In this document: positions 33,159-43,008 of the stretch, piece after piece | Numbering within the stretch: the stretch's first letter is position 1 | How the letters are laid out: each line of letters opens with the position of its first letter | Source: Sulfitobacter sp. M05 | GTDB taxonomy: Bacteria > Pseudomonadota > Alphaproteobacteria > Rhodobacterales > Rhodobacteraceae | Direction: 5' to 3' | NCBI RefSeq assembly: GCF_029285175.1 | Contig: NZ_JABEDH010000001.1 | Span: 186,001-250,000, forward strand | Length of the DNA: 64,000 bases | Notes under the pieces: model-generated | What the model was told of the DNA's origin: nothing | The model's input: the letters and a program-made list of their open reading frames with translations, nothing else | The model's database searches: none | Made by a program: the position numbers and the translations under genes

Positions 33159-33812
33159 ATGAGTGATTTCACCGCCCGACGCATTATGATGGTCGATACA
33201 CAGGTCCGGCCTTCGGATGTAACGAAGTTCCCGATCATTGACGCCATGCTGAGCGTCCCGCGCGAAGCTTTCGTGCCTGCCGCCAGCCGCGAGGCCGCCT
33301 ATGTGGGCGAAAATCTTGTGCTGGGCCAGGGGCGTGTCCTGCTTGAGCCGCGTACATTGGCCAAGATGCTGGATGTACTGGCCATCACAAATGACGAGCT
33401 GGTCCTCGATGTCGGTTGTGCAATGGGATATTCTGCGGCGGTTATTGCCCATATGGCCGAAGCGGTTGTCGCCGTTGAAGAAGACGAGGCGATGGCTCAG
33501 GAAGCTGTCGAGACCCTGATGCAGGAAGGTGTGGACAATGTCATCGTGCATACCGGCGCACTTGCCGAGGGTGCAGCCGGACACGGACCATACGACGTGA
33601 TTGTCATCGAAGGCGGGGTAAGCGATGTTCCGCCGGCGCTTCTGGAGCAACTCAAAGACGGCGGTCGCATCGCGGCACTCTTTATGGAGGGCGAGCTGGG
33701 TGAGGTGCGTATTGGCCACAAGCGCGGCGGGCAAATCAGCTGGCGGATGGCTTTCAACGCGGCTGCGCCGGTGCTTGACGGCTTTAAAGCCAAGGTCGCA
33801 TTCCAACTTTGA
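33159..33812 (+). CDS. Protein-L-isoaspartate O-methyltransferase family protein
   Basis: A 217-aa SAM-dependent methyltransferase of the PCMT family: [16 protein letters not shown] at the start, [15 protein letters not shown] (SAM motif I) and [22 protein letters not shown] repairs isoaspartyl residues in aged proteins, but these short alphaproteobacterial homologues, regularly found before a tolC gene, lack part of the usual substrate segment, so the target is uncertain. It lies 71 bases before the TolC start and is probably cotranscribed. Confidence 0.85.
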   Translation: MSDFTARRIMMVDTQVRPSDVTKFPIIDAMLSVPREAFVPAASREAAYVGENLVLGQGRVLLEPRTLAKMLDVLAITNDELVLDVGCAMGYSAAVIAHMAEAVVAVEEDEAMAQEAVETLMQEGVDNVIVHTGALAEGAAGHGPYDVIVIEGGVSDVPPALLEQLKDGGRIAALFMEGELGEVRIGHKRGGQISWRMAFNAAAPVLDGFKAKVAFQL

Positions 33813-33883
33813 AATCGACTTAGACAGTCATGCCGTCTGCCGGGGGCAGGCGGCGATTAAACAGTAAAAAGGTCACGAGACCC

Positions 33884-35323
33884 ATGCAGATCGAAAAAAT
33901 GCCCCTCGGAATGCGCCGACTGGCCAAGACTTGTACAATCGGCGTTGTCGCGCTTGGAATGGCGGTGGTTTCCCCACGCGTGGCAAGTGCGGAAACGCTG
34001 GCGGATGCTTTGGTTGGGGCCTACACCCATTCTGGCCTGTTGGATCAGAACCGCGCCCTGCTGCGGGCCGCTGATGAAGATGTGGCAAGTGCCGTTTCCA
34101 CGCTGAAACCGGTGGTGCGCTGGTCTGCGGGGCTTACCCAGAATTTTGGCAAAGTGCGCACAGGCGCGTCCCCTGTGACCATCGACAACGATGATCTGAC
34201 CGCCGCACTCAGCTTGGCAGCCGAACTTGTGCTTTACGATTTTGGCGCGCGCCAGCTGCGTGTCGAGGCGGCCAAGGAAACCGTCCTTGCCACCCGCGAA
34301 GCGCTGATTGACATCGAACAACAGGTGCTGCTGCGTGCGATCCGTGCCTATATGGGCGTCATCGAAGCCTCGGAATTCGTAGCTTTGCGCCAGAACAACG
34401 TGCGTCTGCTGACGCAGGAATTGCGCGCCGCACAGGACCGTTTCGAAGTCGGTGAAGTAACCCGCACAGATGTGGCGCTGGCACAGGCGCAACTGGCGCA
34501 GGCCCGCAGCGGACTGGCGTCGGCACAGGGTTCACTGGTCTCCGCCAACGAGGAATACCGCAACGTCATCGGGCGCAAACCCGGACGTTTGCGCCAACCG
34601 CCCAGCGTACCTGCTGTCGAACCAAGCGTGAAGAAGGCCAAGGCAATCGCCGTGCGCCGGCATCCTTCAATGCTCGGGGCCCAGCATCAGGTGGCAGCAG
34701 CCGATCTTCTGGTGCGTGCGACCGAAGCAGGTATGAAACCGCAGATCAGCCTGAACGGGCGTCTGGGGATTACTGAAAACCTTGGAACCAGTGAATTCAA
34801 CCGTGGTGGGTCTATCGGTCTTCAGGCGGGACAAACGATTTATCAGGGTGGGGCGCTGTCCTCTGCCAACCGTCAGGCGAAAGCCCGGGCCGATGCGCAG
34901 CGGGGCAACCTTCATGTGGTGCGTCACAGCGTCCAGCAGAGTGTTGGCAACGCCTATGCACAGTTGGACACCGTCAAGGCACAGCTTGCCGCTTCGGAAC
35001 GTCAGGTGCGTGCCGCAAGTATCGCGTTTCGTGGTATCCGCGAAGAGGCGACGTTAGGCGCGCGGACCACGCTGGACGTTCTGGATGCAGAGCAGTCGTT
35101 GCTGGATGCGCGGTCCTTGCAGGTTTCGGCGCGGGTCAGCGTCTATGTCGCGGCCTATAATATTCTGCTGTCGACTGGACGTCTCACCGCCAAGGATCTG
35201 CGGCTGCCAGTACAAATTTATGATCCGGCTGAATATTATAATCTGGTCAAGGACAGCCCGGCAAAGAGATCGAAACAGGGCAAGAAGCTGGACCGTGTTT
35301 TGCGGGCACTGCAAAAAGACTGA
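33884..35323 (+). CDS. tolC: TolC-family type I secretion/efflux outer membrane protein
   Basis: A 479-aa outer membrane channel protein. A signal peptide of about 35 residues ends at SPRVASA. The mature part has two coiled-coil repeats of the TolC type (around ALIDIEQQVLLRAIRAYM with RTDVALAQAQLAQARSGL, and SVQQSVGNAYAQLDTVKAQL with RTTLDVLDAEQSLLDAR). It would join inner-membrane exporters to the outside. ATG 33884 gives the signal peptide directly; the frame is open to 33830, but that adds a non-signal extension. Confidence 0.9.
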   Translation: MQIEKMPLGMRRLAKTCTIGVVALGMAVVSPRVASAETLADALVGAYTHSGLLDQNRALLRAADEDVASAVSTLKPVVRWSAGLTQNFGKVRTGASPVTIDNDDLTAALSLAAELVLYDFGARQLRVEAAKETVLATREALIDIEQQVLLRAIRAYMGVIEASEFVALRQNNVRLLTQELRAAQDRFEVGEVTRTDVALAQAQLAQARSGLASAQGSLVSANEEYRNVIGRKPGRLRQPPSVPAVEPSVKKAKAIAVRRHPSMLGAQHQVAAADLLVRATEAGMKPQISLNGRLGITENLGTSEFNRGGSIGLQAGQTIYQGGALSSANRQAKARADAQRGNLHVVRHSVQQSVGNAYAQLDTVKAQLAASERQVRAASIAFRGIREEATLGARTTLDVLDAEQSLLDARSLQVSARVSVYVAAYNILLSTGRLTAKDLRLPVQIYDPAEYYNLVKDSPAKRSKQGKKLDRVLRALQKD

Positions 35324-35396
35324 CAATTTTCTGCGACCCATTGTGTGAAGCTCTATCTGGAGTTAGCCTGCACACGAGAAAAGAGTGGTAAATTCA

Positions 35397-36665
35397 ATGT
35401 CCGACCCGGTTACAAATGCTGAGGTAGAGGATGTCCTGTCCTCGATCCGTCGTCTGGTATCAGAAGACAACCGTCCTGTTCAAATTTCCAAGGTTGATTC
35501 AAACGGTGCCTCTTCAGGTCGGCACGTTGATTCGGCGCGGCCCCAGCCGATGACCGACCGGTTGGTTCTTACCCCGGCCTTGCGGGTGAGTGAATCGCCG
35601 GAAGAAGAACCGGTCTCAGAAACGGCGCGTAAAGCAGACAGCGGTAGCGGTGCCAGTATTGATGATCTGGTTACAGATGACATGCCGCTGGATATTTTTG
35701 CCCCGCGCGTACTGCCGCAGGAACAATCTCAGCAAGACGATGCTGGCACAGAGCTTTTTGATGATGTGACAGCGGACGGGGCACTTGATGACCCTGCACA
35801 GGATTATTCAACCGACCCCTATCATTTTGACGATGACGCCGATCCGGATGGCGATGGCACCACAACGCATATCGACTTCGGCGGCAGCCAGGACCATCGC
35901 GCGGATGAACCGCAGGATCAGGATGCCGTATTGCACCTGTCGCCAACTGCGGCTTTTAACAAAACTTCGTTAGCGGGGCAGGGGGATGCACCCCAGCATG
36001 CTGCGCATGAACAGTTGGCATCTGACGTGGCGCAGGACGACACCGCAGATACCGCTTCGATACGGTCCGAGCCGCTTGCGCTTGATCCGTCGATGTCATC
36101 GGATAAGTCTGTTGCACTAACCGCCAAAATCGCCGCGCTGGAAACGGCCATCGGCCAGATTTCCGATACTTGGGAGCCTGACGATGCGGGTGACGGTGAT
36201 TATGCAGGTAGCGAAGCTGCGGCGATGCAGTGGGAAGATGATCCCGCTGCCTCGAAAGCTGCGGATGAACCGGTCGCAGCCCCAGAAGCCGCCGCCTTAG
36301 AACCGGCAGATCCTGAGCTGGAAGCCGAAGAACAGGGCGAAACCCTTGAGGTGATGGAAGCCCAGCTTGAAGAGTTTTTTGCCAAATCAGAGACGGCCAA
36401 GCGGACGGAAGAACCTGCGTCGCCCGCGCCGGAGACATCCGCCACAGAAGAAACCGCTGCCGAAGACACCACTCCGCCTGAGGCAGACAGTTTTGCCTAC
36501 TCAGCCGAGGAACAGTTGATTGATGAAGAGGCGCTGCGCGATCTGGTTTCGGAAATCGTACGGGCGGAACTTCAGGGTGCGCTGGGTGAACGGATCACCC
36601 GTAATGTGCGCAAACTGGTACGGCGCGAAATCCATCGCGCATTGGCCGCCCAAGAGCTGGAATAG
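35397..36665 (+). CDS. PopZ-like acidic protein with conserved ends
   Basis: A 422-aa, very acidic protein. The first 25 residues (EVEDVLSSIRRLVSED) and the last 50 (LIDEEALRDLVSEIVRAELQ then a basic helix) are ordered and helical; the roughly 340 residues between are low-complexity, rich in Asp, Glu, Ala and Pro and presumably disordered. This end-linker-end plan and the N-terminal motif recall the polar organiser PopZ (DUF2497) of alphaproteobacteria, in which an N-terminal client-binding helix and a C-terminal oligomerising region flank an acidic linker. The linker here is much longer. The function is inferred from the plan only. Confidence 0.7.
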   Translation: MSDPVTNAEVEDVLSSIRRLVSEDNRPVQISKVDSNGASSGRHVDSARPQPMTDRLVLTPALRVSESPEEEPVSETARKADSGSGASIDDLVTDDMPLDIFAPRVLPQEQSQQDDAGTELFDDVTADGALDDPAQDYSTDPYHFDDDADPDGDGTTTHIDFGGSQDHRADEPQDQDAVLHLSPTAAFNKTSLAGQGDAPQHAAHEQLASDVAQDDTADTASIRSEPLALDPSMSSDKSVALTAKIAALETAIGQISDTWEPDDAGDGDYAGSEAAAMQWEDDPAASKAADEPVAAPEAAALEPADPELEAEEQGETLEVMEAQLEEFFAKSETAKRTEEPASPAPETSATEETAAEDTTPPEADSFAYSAEEQLIDEEALRDLVSEIVRAELQGALGERITRNVRKLVRREIHRALAAQELE

Positions 36666-36676
36666 GGGCAGCCCCC

Positions 36677-38134
36677 TTAAACTTCGCCTGCCAGTTCAAG
36701 CATCAGATCAATGTCGAAGTATTTTTCGACATGATCGGCCAGCGCGTCCAGCGTCTCTTCGACGCCCTCGTCAAACCGCAGCGATGATCCCGCACCGAGT
36801 TCGGCCAGAAATGCCGCCCGAAACGGGTCAGAGCTGAACAGCCCGTGCATGTAACACCCTTGAACCGCGCCGTTCCGGCTGGTGGCCCCTTCGGGTTTGT
36901 CGTCAAATTGCAGCCACGGGCGTGCCGTGTCCGCCCCAGAGGTTTCGCCGATGTGAATTTCATACCCTGACAGGGCTGTTCCGCTTGCCGGGTGGGTGCC
37001 ATGTTTCTCGGACAGGTGTTTGATTGGTGCCATCACGGTCTCTACGTCCAGATGGCCCAACCCTGCAACGGTTGACGGGGCTCCTTCGATGCCATGCGGA
37101 TCGGCGATACTGTTGCCCAGCATTTGATATCCGCCGCAGACTCCTAAAACCTGGCCGCCGCGCCGGATATGTGCCGCGATATCAATGTCCCAGCCTTCGG
37201 CGCGCAGGGCGGCGAGATCAGCAATTGTCGCCTTGCTGCCGGTCAGGACAATCAGATCGGCATCGGCGGGCAGGGGGGTGCCGGGCATGATGATACGCAG
37301 GTCAACACCGGGTTCGGCGGCCAGTGGGTCAAGGTCGTCAAAGTTTGAGATACGTGGCAGTCGTGGCACGGCAATGACACAGCCCGATCCGTCCGAGTGT
37401 GCGCGCGCGGGCAGGTCCATCACATCTTCGGCAGGCAGACGGTGCGCAGCGTCAAACCACGGGATCACCCCCAGACTTGGCCAGCCGGTGCGCTGCGCGA
37501 TGTCGTCACGCCCTGCATCGAACAGGCTGCGGTCACCGCGAAACTTGTTGACGGCAAAACCGCGAACCTGCCGGTTATCGTTTGCATCCATTACCGCTTG
37601 GGTGCCGACGATCTGTGCAATTACGCCACCCCGGTCAATGTCACCCATCAGGATTACGGGCACTGTGGCCGTTGTTGCGAAACCCATGTTTGCAATGTCG
37701 CCACTGCGCAAATTGGTTTCCGCAGGGCTGCCCGCACCTTCGATGACGATCAGATCACATTGGCGGGCCAACCGGTGAAAGGACTCCAGCACCGAGGGCA
37801 TCAATGCGGTCTTACTCTTGCCAAAGGCCGCAGCCTCCTGATGGCCGGCAATACGGCCCTGCACGATCACCTGCGCCCCGGTTGCCGACTGGGGTTTCAA
37901 CAACACCGGGTTCATATCTGTATGCGGGGCAACGCCGGCAGCACGGGCCTGCAACGCCTGCGCGCGCCCGATTTCCCCACCGTCCGCTGTTACCGCCGCA
38001 TTGTTCGACATGTTCTGTGGTTTGAAAGGGCGCACGGCCATGCCGCGCCGTACACAGGCGCGGATGATGCCTGCGACAATCATGGATTTGCCGACATTGC
38101 TGCCGGTGCCCTGGATCATGATGGCTTTGGTCAT
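36677..38134 (-). CDS. cobQ: Adenosylcobyric acid synthase CobQ
   Basis: A 485-aa glutamine-dependent amidase that amidates four carboxyl groups of adenosylcobyrinic acid diamide. N-terminal P-loop GTGSNVGKS, then KPQNMSNNA; the C-terminal class I-type glutaminase domain has the nucleophile Cys in [11 protein letters not shown] and His in [11 protein letters not shown] 38134 places the P-loop at residue 9, as in the family; a longer frame reaches 38383 across a terminator and is rejected. It converges on the PopZ-like gene. No other cobalamin gene is adjacent. Confidence 0.95.
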   Translation of the reverse strand: MTKAIMIQGTGSNVGKSMIVAGIIRACVRRGMAVRPFKPQNMSNNAAVTADGGEIGRAQALQARAAGVAPHTDMNPVLLKPQSATGAQVIVQGRIAGHQEAAAFGKSKTALMPSVLESFHRLARQCDLIVIEGAGSPAETNLRSGDIANMGFATTATVPVILMGDIDRGGVIAQIVGTQAVMDANDNRQVRGFAVNKFRGDRSLFDAGRDDIAQRTGWPSLGVIPWFDAAHRLPAEDVMDLPARAHSDGSGCVIAVPRLPRISNFDDLDPLAAEPGVDLRIIMPGTPLPADADLIVLTGSKATIADLAALRAEGWDIDIAAHIRRGGQVLGVCGGYQMLGNSIADPHGIEGAPSTVAGLGHLDVETVMAPIKHLSEKHGTHPASGTALSGYEIHIGETSGADTARPWLQFDDKPEGATSRNGAVQGCYMHGLFSSDPFRAAFLAELGAGSSLRFDEGVEETLDALADHVEKYFDIDLMLELAGEV

Positions 38135-38240
38135 CGGTGGCCCCCGTCTGGTTTCCGGGCAAACTGGCGTAGTTTTAGACGGTGCGAAAGGGGGCAGATG
38201 CGTGCCGGTGCTGCAAATCGACGTAATCCCTTGCGGCAAC
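38135..38240 (-). promoter_or_regulatory. cobQ leader with a B12-box-like segment
   Basis: The 106 bases before cobQ hold, on the minus strand, GCCCGGAAACCAGAC (38146-38160), which resembles the B12 box of cobalamin riboswitches with about three differences, and further upstream a CTGCCCCC-type segment. The space is short for a full class I cobalamin riboswitch, since a terminator begins right behind it. A compact or degenerate element is possible; I could not fold it convincingly. Confidence 0.25.
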
Positions 38241-38266
38241 AAAAAAACGCAGCCCAAGGGCTGCGT
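38241..38266 (-). terminator. Rho-independent terminator after the DUF6280-like gene
   Basis: On the minus strand CGCAGCCC-TT-GGGCTGCG forms a perfect stem followed directly by seven T. It lies 29 bases after the small conserved gene's stop and separates that gene from cobQ. Confidence 0.88.
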
Positions 38267-38294
38267 CCATTGTCCCAGAAAGTGGGATATTTGA

Positions 38295-38615
38295 TCAGGC
38301 GGCTTCGGCCTGTTGTGCGGCGTTGCGCCGCTCGGATTCTTCACGGGACAGAGCAACAGAGGTGCGCACACCTTTGCCAACAAAGTCCATCAACCCGGAT
38401 ACTACGCGCTCGTTCGGGTCAATACCTGCACAGCTCAAAACTTCACGGCCATCGCGGGAACGTGCCCAGCGGGCGATCTGCTCGGGGCCGTTGCCATACT
38501 TCTTGTCATCTGCAATCGCATCGTCCAGCGCGGCAAGTACCACAGCTGCGAAAAGCTTGCGGGCGCGGTTGCCTTGCTCGTTATTGAAAGCGGTGCCGTC
38601 AACGAAATCTCTCAA
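38295..38615 (-). CDS. Conserved small protein, DUF6280-like
   Basis: A 106-aa soluble, mostly helical protein with a charged C-terminus ([17 protein letters not shown]). It resembles a conserved Rhodobacteraceae family that I recall as DUF6280, without known function. It is divergent from efp, monocistronic, and followed by a strong terminator. No enzyme motif, signal peptide or membrane segment is visible. Confidence 0.7.
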   Translation of the reverse strand: MRDFVDGTAFNNEQGNRARKLFAAVVLAALDDAIADDKKYGNGPEQIARWARSRDGREVLSCAGIDPNERVVSGLMDFVGKGVRTSVALSREESERRNAAQQAEAA

Positions 38616-38835
38616 CTCGTCGTCCTTTCGGTTATTCTTGCTCTTGTCATTCGGGCTTGGCGTTCCTTATGAAACAAAACTATCGATTCGGATATAGCCC
38701 AATCACATAGCAGCCATGCTGTCAGCGCATATCTTAGGGGGTTGGCCCGCGATATTTCGTGCGCTTGCAGGGTGCCGCTACGCCAGATATAGGGTGAGCT
38801 ATCCTTTCATCAACCTTTTGCCTTGGTTTTGCCTC

Positions 38836-39399
38836 ATGCCTAAAATTAACGGAAACGAGATTCGCCCCGGAAACGTTCTGGAGCATAACGGCGGCCTTTG
38901 GGCTGCGGTCAAAGTGGACCACGTAAAGCCCGGAAAGGGCGGTGCCTTTGCCCAGGTCGAGATGCGCAACCTGCGCAACGGATCGAAATTGAACGAACGT
39001 TTTCGCTCTGCCGACAAGGTCGAGAAGGTGCGTCTGGAACAAAAAGATCAGCAATTCTTGTATGAAGACAGTGGGATGCTGGTTTTGATGGACACTGACA
39101 CCTACGATCAGGTGCAGCTGCCGTCGGAACTTCTGGGCGAGCGTCGCCCGTTCCTTCAGGATGGTATGATGGTTGTCGTCGAGTATCACGAGGACGAAGC
39201 TTTGAACGCCTCCTTGCCGCAGAAAGTGGTTTGCAAGATTGCCGAGACGGAGCCGGTGGTCAAAGGCCAGACAGCAGCGAATTCTTTCAAACCCGCCATT
39301 CTGGACAATGGTGTTAAGGTTTCAGTGCCGCCTTTCGTGGGTCAGGACGAAGATATCGTCGTAAACACAGAGACCATGGAATACGTTGAGCGCGCCTGA
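38836..39399 (+). CDS. efp: Elongation factor P
   Basis: A 187-aa translation factor that relieves ribosome stalling at polyproline. The N-terminal KOW-like domain has the loop [16 protein letters not shown] with Lys34 at its tip, the residue that EpmA/EpmB-type systems modify; the two OB domains follow, ending in [14 protein letters not shown] 38836 gives the canonical start ([15 protein letters not shown]); the upstream extension to 38716 is not family-like. A terminator follows. Confidence 0.95.
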   Translation: MPKINGNEIRPGNVLEHNGGLWAAVKVDHVKPGKGGAFAQVEMRNLRNGSKLNERFRSADKVEKVRLEQKDQQFLYEDSGMLVLMDTDTYDQVQLPSELLGERRPFLQDGMMVVVEYHEDEALNASLPQKVVCKIAETEPVVKGQTAANSFKPAILDNGVKVSVPPFVGQDEDIVVNTETMEYVERA

Positions 39400-39456
39400 T
39401 TTTGGTCCGCTAAACTGATCACAGATTACGCAACGTAATCTACTGTTATCATTGGG

Positions 39457-39491
39457 AAAGCCCCGATTGCGATTGCCGCAGCGGGGCTTTT
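39457..39491. terminator. Terminator between efp and ygfZ
   Basis: Arms AAAGCCCCG and CGGGGCTTT around a 17-nt loop, followed by one more T on the plus strand. It serves efp, and its symmetry could also serve the convergent ygfZ. Confidence 0.8.
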
Positions 39492-39499
39492 GCACAAGT

Positions 39500-40252
39500 T
39501 TAGGTACTTTTCGTCGGCGCTGCCCATGTGACCTGCGCTGATTCCGCCGTCATTGGGCCTGTGGCGCGGTCAAAGCGCAGGTAGGCAATGCCTTTGCCGC
39601 CAGACTGGGTGAACAACCTACCGGCAGATTTACCGTTTGCGATCAACTCTGTCCCGATGGGGGCCTCTCCCCCCACATCAACCTGCGCCAAACCTTTGCG
39701 CAGCTCGGTCTTGTGTTTCATCCGGGCGGTTACTTCCTGACCAACATAACACCCCTTGCGGAAATCGACCCCGTTCAACCGCTCGAAGCCGGCTTCGAGG
39801 ATGAAGGTATCGGGCGTCAGTTCCACCATGGTTTCCGGCACAAGATGCGCCACCCTCAACGCGTCCCAGTCCACAGTGTCAACGGTCTGGGCCGCGGCGC
39901 GATAGGCGCGCCAGCCCAGTTCCGGTACCCGCGGGTCCGTAAACCCGTCCTCGGGCGTTTCATCCATCCCACGATGCAGGTGCAATCCGCTGGCTTCAAT
40001 TGTTACCGCTGCACGCAGTTTGTACATGCCCAGCCGCTGAGCAAGCATGTCACCCAGTGTTTCAGCCACATCCAGCAGGACATCATCCCCGTCAGGGATC
40101 AAGAAGAAATCGGCCAGATATTTGCCCTGCGGCGTCAGCATCGCGGCATAGACCGCACCGGTGGACAGCTTGCCCACATCATTGCTGACCAGCCCTTGCA
40201 GGAAGTCGTGGGTATCGGCACCGGTCAGGCGCAGAATACGGCGGTTGGTCAT
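39500..40252 (-). CDS. ygfZ: YgfZ/GcvT-like folate-binding protein (iron-sulfur cluster maintenance)
   Basis: A 250-aa protein of the YgfZ/IBA57/CAF17 group, which uses tetrahydrofolate to help assemble or repair some 4Fe-4S enzymes. The signature KGCYVGQEVTARMKHK is complete, including the conserved Cys. The N-terminal half (FLQGLVSNDVGKL) matches the GcvT fold. It lies convergent to efp and divergent from the glycosyltransferase gene with 65 bases between starts. Confidence 0.92.
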   Translation of the reverse strand: MTNRRILRLTGADTHDFLQGLVSNDVGKLSTGAVYAAMLTPQGKYLADFFLIPDGDDVLLDVAETLGDMLAQRLGMYKLRAAVTIEASGLHLHRGMDETPEDGFTDPRVPELGWRAYRAAAQTVDTVDWDALRVAHLVPETMVELTPDTFILEAGFERLNGVDFRKGCYVGQEVTARMKHKTELRKGLAQVDVGGEAPIGTELIANGKSAGRLFTQSGGKGIAYLRFDRATGPMTAESAQVTWAAPTKST

Positions 40253-40317
40253 GGGTGCTGTCCTTTCGAGGTGCAGATGCGATATAGTGTTCCCACGTCA
40301 CACGAAAAGGGGCAACC

Positions 40318-40995
40318 ATGCGCGCGCCGATCTCCGTCATCATTCCAACATTCAACGCAGAACACAGCCTGCCGGCTTGTCTAGGTGGATTGATGGAAGG
40401 GGTCGACGCTGGGGTGATCCGCGAGTTGATCGTCAGTGATGGGGGGTCGACCGATGCAACCGGCGCAATTGCGCAGGCTTGGGGCGCTGAGATTACCCAT
40501 GGCGCGCCCTCACGGGGCGGGCAGCTGCGCCGCGGATGTGCCGCGGCGACTGGTGACTGGCTGTTGGTGGTTCATGCCGATACGGTTTTGCAAGAAGGCT
40601 GGAGTAAGCGGGCGCAGGCCCATCTGGCGCAGCCCGAACAGGCTGCGTGGTTCAGGCTGGCGTTTGACCACAGCGGCGTTGCGGCGGGCATGGTGGCTGG
40701 CTGGGCCAATCTGCGCAGCCGGTTTGGCCTGCCCTATGGGGATCAGGGGCTGTTGATTTCAAGCGCACTCTATACACAGGTGGGCGGCTTTCCCGACCAA
40801 CCTTTGATGGAGGATGTAGCCATTGCCCGCGCGCTGAAGGGCAGGCTTGTGGCCTTGGATGCTGTTGCCAGAACCAGCGCGGATAAATACCGACGTCAGG
40901 GCTGGATCAGGCGCGGCGGTCGCAACCTTGTGACCTTGTTGCGGTACTTTGCGGGGGCGGATGTTGCCGCGCTTGCGGCGCAGTATCGGCGTTAA
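40318..40995 (+). CDS. TIGR04283-type family 2 glycosyltransferase
   Basis: A 225-aa GT-A glycosyltransferase. SVIIPTFNAEHSL, the SDGGSTDATGAIA nucleotide site and VVHADTVL as the DXD-equivalent are visible. The closest named family is TIGR04283, sometimes linked to arsenosugar synthesis; no arsenic gene is near, so the acceptor is unknown. The stop overlaps the end of the convergent ABC transporter gene by four bases. Confidence 0.8.
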   Translation: MRAPISVIIPTFNAEHSLPACLGGLMEGVDAGVIRELIVSDGGSTDATGAIAQAWGAEITHGAPSRGGQLRRGCAAATGDWLLVVHADTVLQEGWSKRAQAHLAQPEQAAWFRLAFDHSGVAAGMVAGWANLRSRFGLPYGDQGLLISSALYTQVGGFPDQPLMEDVAIARALKGRLVALDAVARTSADKYRRQGWIRRGGRNLVTLLRYFAGADVAALAAQYRR

Positions 40996-42842
40996 CCGAA
41001 CAGCCGCCGCCAAAGGCTGCGCCGCGGGGCTGCGGATTTGCCATCCTTTTTGCTGATCGCCGGTTTTGCCATTGTTTCAGGGGCTTGCCGCCCGTCTTTA
41101 AACTGTAAGCGATACAAATCGGCATAAAGCCCGCCCCGCTCCAGCAAAGCGTCATGTGTGCCAGCATCGACAACCCGCCCTTGATCGAGAACGACAATCT
41201 TGTCAGCGCTGCGGATGGTGGCCAGACGATGGGCGATGACAAGCGTTGTGCGCCCCTTTGACAACCGGTCCAGTGCGGTTTGCACAACTTGCTCTGATTG
41301 CGCATCCAGCGCGCTGGTGGCTTCGTCCAGCAGCAAGATCGGCGTGTCGCGCAACAGGGCACGGGCGATTACCACGCGTTGCCGCTGGCCCCCCGACAGG
41401 GCAGAGCCGCGCGGGCCAACAAGCGTTTCCAGCCCGTTTTCCAGATTGGGCAGGAAATCTGCAACATGGGCGGCTTCCAATACCTCTTGCAGGCGCGCTT
41501 CTGTCACGTCTTTGCAATCCAGTACGATGTTCTCACGCAGGGTTGCGTCAAACAACAAGGCTTCTTGGGTGACCACGGAGAATAAATTGCGCAATTCCGT
41601 CAACTTCATCTGTGTTGACGCCACCCCGCCCAATGTGGCGGTGCCGGTCTGTGGGTCAATAAGGCGCGTCAGTATGTTGAAAACAGTTGATTTCCCCGCG
41701 CCTGATGCGCCGACAAGCGCGGTTGTTTCGCCCGCCTTGGCGGTAAAGCCTAGTTGGTTCAACACTCTGGTTTCGCCATAGGACAGTCCGACATTTTCTA
41801 ACACAATTTCCGGAGTGCCCGTCGGGGCTGGTAGCGGCGTGACGGGATCTTTCAGGCGGACCGGTGCATCCAGCAATTCGCGGATTCGTTCCAGCGCGGC
41901 AGCAGCGATCTGCCATAGGCCGGCGATGCCCCCCAGACGCCGCAGCGGGCTAAAGGCAAAACCCATGGCGGTGAAAAACGTCATGAACTGACCAATGGTC
42001 TTGTCGCCCGAGATGATCTCGGAGCCGCCATAAAGGATCACAGCCATGAAGCCGATGCCCGACAGGATATCCACCATGCCCGGAATGGCGGCATTGCCAA
42101 AAGCGGCGCGCACTTCGGTGTCGATAAACCGTCCGGTCAGGCTGCGGTACTGGCGTGTCTGATACGCCTCCAGCGCGTTAAGCTTGACCTGAACAATGCC
42201 GTGAAAAACCTCGTCCAGCCGGGTGGCAAGATCGGCCCCCAAATCTCGCGCTTCACGGGCCCTTTTGCGCACAAATCGCTGTGCCATGGCCGCGGGCAGC
42301 ACCATGACAGGAATGCCAATACAGGCCATCAGCGCCCAGACCGGATCTATCGAAACCGCAACCCCCAGCAGCACCAGCAAACCGATGAAATCACGCCCCG
42401 CGCCGGTGATGACGGCCCGCCAGACATCCCCGACAGCGTTCACATCCGACTGCACCCGCTGGATCAGGAACCCGGGTGGGTGGCTTTGGTGAAAGGCACC
42501 GTCCTGCTGCATCATCCGTTCCAGCAGATCAATCCGCAGATCGGCGGCTGTGCCCTGTGCAACCTTGGTCAACAGCACTTTCTGGCTAACCCCGGCAATC
42601 GCGCGCAGAATGAAAATCCCGATTAGGGTCAGGCCCACCCAGATCAGCGCATCCTGTTGCCCGGCAACAAATACCCGGTCGAACATCGGCTCCATCAGCC
42701 GCGCCAATGCGCCAAGGCTGGCCCCTTCGATGACCATGAACAAGAGCGCCAGCACCATCAGCCCCAGATGCTTTTTCAGATAGTCCCGCCACAGCCATGC
42801 CAACAGCTCTTTGGATGTGTAGGTCTGGTCATTCATCGGCAT
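40992..42842 (-). CDS. ABC exporter, MsbA-like (membrane and ATPase domains fused)
   Basis: A 616-aa half-transporter working as a dimer in the inner membrane. About six helices lie in residues 1-330, then the ATPase domain with Walker A GASGAGKST, the Q-loop, signature LSGGQRQR and Walker B ILLLDEATSALD. The basic tail (KDGKSAAPRRSLWRRLFG) is unusual but not unique. Lipid A or other lipid flipping is the likely role by similarity; drug export is an alternative. Monocistronic. Confidence 0.88.
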   Translation of the reverse strand: MPMNDQTYTSKELLAWLWRDYLKKHLGLMVLALLFMVIEGASLGALARLMEPMFDRVFVAGQQDALIWVGLTLIGIFILRAIAGVSQKVLLTKVAQGTAADLRIDLLERMMQQDGAFHQSHPPGFLIQRVQSDVNAVGDVWRAVITGAGRDFIGLLVLLGVAVSIDPVWALMACIGIPVMVLPAAMAQRFVRKRAREARDLGADLATRLDEVFHGIVQVKLNALEAYQTRQYRSLTGRFIDTEVRAAFGNAAIPGMVDILSGIGFMAVILYGGSEIISGDKTIGQFMTFFTAMGFAFSPLRRLGGIAGLWQIAAAALERIRELLDAPVRLKDPVTPLPAPTGTPEIVLENVGLSYGETRVLNQLGFTAKAGETTALVGASGAGKSTVFNILTRLIDPQTGTATLGGVASTQMKLTELRNLFSVVTQEALLFDATLRENIVLDCKDVTEARLQEVLEAAHVADFLPNLENGLETLVGPRGSALSGGQRQRVVIARALLRDTPILLLDEATSALDAQSEQVVQTALDRLSKGRTTLVIAHRLATIRSADKIVVLDQGRVVDAGTHDALLERGGLYADLYRLQFKDGRQAPETMAKPAISKKDGKSAAPRRSLWRRLFG

Positions 42843-43008
42843 GGTACCACTTAATCATTTAAAAAACTGCGTTTATCTCTAAGCATGTGGCGCTAGTTGA
42901 GCAAGCCGGCGGTCGACGGACGATCAGTGGTTGACGCCGGTTTTAGGGGGCATAGTCTCGCCGAAAACCTACTGCTCTGAAATCACCACTTCGATAAAGG
43001 CTTGCCTC

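Noticed and set aside
32838..33806. 322-codon minus-strand frame across tRNA-Cys and the methyltransferase gene
   Set aside because: It runs through a tRNA gene and is antisense to a recognisable SAM methyltransferase.
37397..38587. 396-codon frame opposite cobQ and its leader
   Set aside because: It crosses a terminator and the cobQ P-loop region on the other strand; product is not protein-like.
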